Of a DNA stretch of 64,000 bases, positions 60,901 through 64,000 are shown piece after piece; position 1 is the stretch's first letter; each line of letters opens with the position of its first letter. Source of the DNA: Stichopus chloronotus (lineage: Eukaryota; Echinodermata; Holothuroidea; Aspidochirotida; Stichopodidae). The DNA is taken from NCBI GenBank assembly GCA_021234535.1, contig CM037830.1:8311252-8375251 (forward strand). Direction: 5' to 3'. Below the pieces are notes generated by a model. That model was not told the DNA's origin. It ran no database searches and saw only the letters and a list, made by a program, of their open reading frames with translations. A program made the translations under genes and the position numbers.

Positions 60901-60971
60901 TCATTTTTACAGTGCTGCGGTATTTTACCACCAGTTGGACACATTCTGTTAAGGCAGCTCTTCCTCATTGC
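60901..60971 (+). CDS. Candidate exon of unknown gene
   Basis: A very pyrimidine-rich acceptor (CCACTTCTCCTTCATTTTTA then CAG) precedes an open stretch CCGILPPVGHILLRQLFLIA that ends at the donor GCTG|GTACGT. It is hydrophobic and could be a membrane segment. A second frame is also open, so coding is uncertain. Its entry phase (0) would match the exit phase of 59160-59201. Confidence 0.22.
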
Positions 60972-62069
60972 TGGTACGTACTAGACATACTACACATAAA
61001 TACATAGGAGTATTCTTTGAGTGAGCAAAGTAATGTTAATATATGCAAAAAAGATACACTTCACGAAGTAATAAAGTGATGCTGGTGTAACCAGAATTAC
61101 TCAAAGCAGGCCTGCATCCAGGGGGGTTCAGACTAACCCCCCCCCCCCCACAAGATCTGGAGTTCCGCTCTGCCTATGATAGTAGGCCTGCATTAGCAAC
61201 ATATGTAATGAGTTTTTATTTGTTGGTCATTCTTGTCGGGTAAAATGTTCCACTTGTGGTAAAATCGAACCCCCCACCAAAAAAGCTGCATATGGGCCTG
61301 TAAAGCTGTGAGGGGAAAACATAAAAGATCGACTAGCTGGAGCCCGGAGGAGCATACACACCAAAGGGGACAGACAATCGAGGGGTGTGACGTTTTGTTA
61401 GACCTTCCACTGGCATTAAACGGAAAAAAATAAAGCCATGGACTCACGTAGGTCTAGTAGACCTAGTACTACAGGGGAACAATTTCTTTCCCCTTTTTTT
61501 TAGGAAATGAACAGGGGGACCATGACTTCCCCCTCGTGTCCCTCTCCCTTGGTTACGCCTGTGCAGATCAGTTCAACCATTTACATGTATGAGTGCCCTA
61601 ACCGAAAACAAATTCTACATAAATTTTCCTATATTTTCATGTAAAGAACATTTGCGAAACTAGTAAATGCCACGCAATTTCTTGCGAGTCAAATTAGCAA
61701 CTCCGCTTCAAGCGTTAGTCACCAAATAGGAGCTAGCGTGGAACTCCCCCAAATATGGGAGCTTCTGGCGTTAGTTCCCGCCGGTAACTTGTACACCACG
61801 TAATTCTGTGTTGGTGTTTACCGCCGGATTCTTGATCCGGAATCTTGTGCTAGCTTCAAGATTGTGGTAGTAGACCAGAATAGCCTACATGACGGACACT
61901 CCGACAGTGTGTATGTATGGAAGATTCTATTAAACATTACATTGCGCTTAACTGTATGTGCGCGGGTGGAGACATTAGTTACTAAGTTTGAGGTAAATCG
62001 ACGTTTCAACTGTTGCGGTATTTCAAATTGCACAAACTTTGCATCTTTTTTGCGAAAAAGGACATGTGC

Positions 62070-62205
62070 CCGGTCTCGGACCAAGTCCTCGAGTCCACAG
62101 GGTCAAGTCCGAGTCTTTGAAATCCGAGTCCATGGAAATCGGCACTCGAGACCCTTCTCGAGTCCGGACTCGAGACCGGTCTCAGGGTCTGGCCTCGAAT
62201 CCTTC
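62070..62205 (+). repeat. GAGTCC(GA) degenerate tandem, copy 2
   Basis: It has the same word family as 60215-60300, in the same orientation and denser, with self-complementary CTCGAGTCCGGACTCGAG. Confidence 0.6.
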
Positions 62206-63372
62206 ATCAAGCTCTGTTGAATTGCTACCAGGACATATTCTTGTGATTGTAGCTCACACTTTTACGTCACTATCATAAAAATTTTATGACAAACCAAGAA
62301 TACATTTATGACACATCACAACTGCCTTATAAGCCACCAGTATCACTCCTGCTGCAGTTTCGCTTGCCATAGTCAAGTTATAGTGTCATAAAAACACCTC
62401 TTTTTGTTTTGTTTTCTTTTACATAAATAATCACCATGGATGCAAAGAAAGACTGCTGTGTAAGCAAAATGAATATTTTTTGTTTTATATTTGTATTATT
62501 ACATTAATACTACATAAGATATAAATATGTACATCCTTATAAATTCTTCTGAAGCTGCAATCATTCAAAACTATATATTTTCATGATTTCATTCTTCTAA
62601 ACTTAAATACAAACATTTCAATGGTTTAGAAATATTCCCAAAACAAACATTTCTTCACTCCTCAAGCATGAAGTTAATATTACAAACTCCCACCCTTTAA
62701 GTGGATGGTGTTTTTAATATCAAAACCACTTTACATCTGACAAACAGATTGAACTAAATTTTTGTTGCCACCGCAACATGCAGATTTCATGAGGCTCTCC
62801 TTCTCATGTACAATGTGACGAAACATTAACAAGCATTGACAAAATTCAGGCAAATTGATGTTATAGAAGGTCAAAACTGATAACTAAAGAAAGGGAAAAG
62901 AAAAACGAAGGAGAAATTCCAAATGTCAGTTACTGGGCTCAATACTAAATGTTATGGGCTCAAAGTTTTTCTTGCAAATGTTTAAACAGGTAATGCATGT
63001 AGTATCTACATGTTCCATGTTGAGAATAAAACCAATACCAATAATCACTTTGGTTTAATGCTTCATAACGGTACATGTGGCAGCAAATGGTTAACATGCT
63101 AACGAATGGTAAAAAACTTTACAACATACTTAAAAGTAATCCTCTTTTGGGAGGTTCCTTCTTAAAGACTTCCCTCAGACATTGAAAACAAACTTGTAGA
63201 AAATTTTGGAATGGTCATTCTTCAGTTGGATAAAGCAGAATTTTTTTTTCCTCTCAGACAGGGATTCTGATGCAAAGAGATGCTTCCAATGAGTTAAAGT
63301 TTAAATCATAGATACTTGTTGAGATGACAGTTCGAAGAAATATGAGTGTAGAAGGGAGATACAAAAGAAAAA

Positions 63373-63768
63373 AGAATCATCTCGGCAAAATGACGATTTT
63401 CCTAAAATTGAGATTTTAAAGCCTCAATAAACTCCACAAAATGAAAAAAATCTGAAATTTACCATTCTGATTTTATTCAGCATCTTTTTATAAAGGACAA
63501 AATTAAGAAATATTGACGTTTTAATGAGATCTGTGAATTCATCAAAACGTCAAAATTCGAGAAATTGTCATTTTGTCGAGATAAAACAACTCGTCAAAAT
63601 GGCAAAATTTGTAATTATTGTAACTCGGCAGAATGACAATTTCCCCGAATTTTAACAGTTTTTGCAAGTTAATTGAACCACCAAATTTCCGATTTTTGTC
63701 GTTTTGAAGACTTAAGTCTTCAACATGTCAATTCTACAAAAATTGTCATTTTGTCGAGATGGTTCATT
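63373..63768. mobile_element. TIR element (MITE or fold-back type)
   Basis: The left end (AATCATCTCGGCAAAATGAC then GATTTT) and the reverse complement of the right end (GAACCATCTCGACAAAATGA then CAATTTT) match over about 25 bp with few differences. Internal copies of TCATTTTGTCGAGAT and CTCGTCAAAATGG repeat the motif. There is no coding capacity. Confidence 0.6.
63704..63723. repeat. 20-bp perfect palindrome
   Basis: TTGAAGACTTAAGTCTTCAA equals its own reverse complement. It lies just inside the right terminus of the TIR element. Confidence 0.9.
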
Positions 63769-64000
63769 TTTCTTTCGCATGTCCCTTCTATGCTTCCGTA
63801 AAGAAAATTGAAGGGGGGGGGGGGGAGAAGAAAGAAAAAAAAGAGAAATAGGGGATACAAGCCTATACCTACACCAACGCTTCTCTTTTTGTGATGAATC
63901 AGAAGGGACATGTCAAGGCAAAGTCATGGCAAAGACTCACCTACCCTACAGCAGCATCAAGAGATGAGAAATAAAGGTCATAAACAACTCATGCATTTCA

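Larger units (their letters stand above)
58523..64000. other. Right flank: repeats and no confident gene
   Basis: Besides two isolated candidate exons I see GAGTCC-rich repeats, poly(C) runs, a TIR element at 63373-63768 and AT-rich filler. ORFs at 60631-60984 and 61864-62220 have no recognisable domain. Confidence 0.5.

Noticed and set aside
60631..60984. 117-codon plus-strand ORF
   Set aside because: It crosses a poly(C) run and the pyrimidine tract of a likely splice acceptor. Only its end (from 60901) is worth keeping as a candidate exon.
61864..62220. 118-codon plus-strand ORF with Cys pairs
   Set aside because: It runs into the GAGTCC repeat and shows no zinc-finger spacing that I can support.
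62433..62456. Possible initiation exon (ATG GAT GCA..., donor TGT|GTAAGC)
   Set aside because: Good Kozak context and donor, but only eight codons and no following exon in the window.
63940..64000. Minus-strand donor (GTAG|GTGAGT) with pyrimidine-rich sequence at the window edge
   Set aside because: All three frames are closed unless a 5-nt exon is assumed. It could be a UTR exon but cannot be supported.

Overview
The window looks like AT-rich nuclear DNA of a multicellular animal. Coding sequence is scarce and split into small exons with GT-AG introns, there are no operons or dense bacterial-type ORFs, and much of the sequence is decayed repeats, MITE-like elements, a LINE fragment, microsatellites and many poly(C)/poly(G) runs. 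A marine invertebrate such as an echinoderm would fit the repeat style, but this is an impression and not a demonstrated assignment. Most ORFs of 60-190 codons here are chance.

Layout. Positions 1-4.7 kb are non-coding with one promoter-like cluster near 1.17-1.23 kb. From 4.7 to 17.2 kb a minus-strand gene for a WD40-like beta-propeller protein can be pieced together from small exons. Its C-terminal half is well supported and its N-terminal micro-exons are tentative. Its introns hold a dimeric repeat with nuclear-receptor-type direct repeats, a 78-bp tandem duplication and a MITE that abuts a splice acceptor. From 17.2 to 27.3 kb I see only intergenic DNA with repeat scraps. From 27.3 to 30.9 kb there is a tandem array of a unit of about 1,095 bp containing a 64-nt perfect hairpin, followed to 33.3 kb by an older, diverged repeat series with an 80-bp (TA)n tract. 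From 33.3 to 42.8 kb there is intergenic DNA with dispersed repeats.

The best gene is on the plus strand from 43,005 to 57,409. Six exons join in perfect phase into a 221-residue protein with a signal peptide, an eight-cysteine ectodomain, a Pro/Thr-rich stalk and a C-terminal hydrophobic tail typical of a GPI-anchor signal. I recognise no family for it. A phase-compatible alternative 3' end at 58,375-58,522 would replace the stalk and tail with a short proline-rich end and so could give a secreted form. Introns of this gene hold a second copy of the MITE, copies of another dispersed repeat and a LINE reverse-transcriptase pseudogene. The right end, 58.5-64 kb, has two candidate exons, a GAGTCC-rich degenerate repeat and a TIR element with a 20-bp palindrome.

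The two genes lie on opposite strands about 26 kb apart. Nothing in the sequence suggests that they act together.
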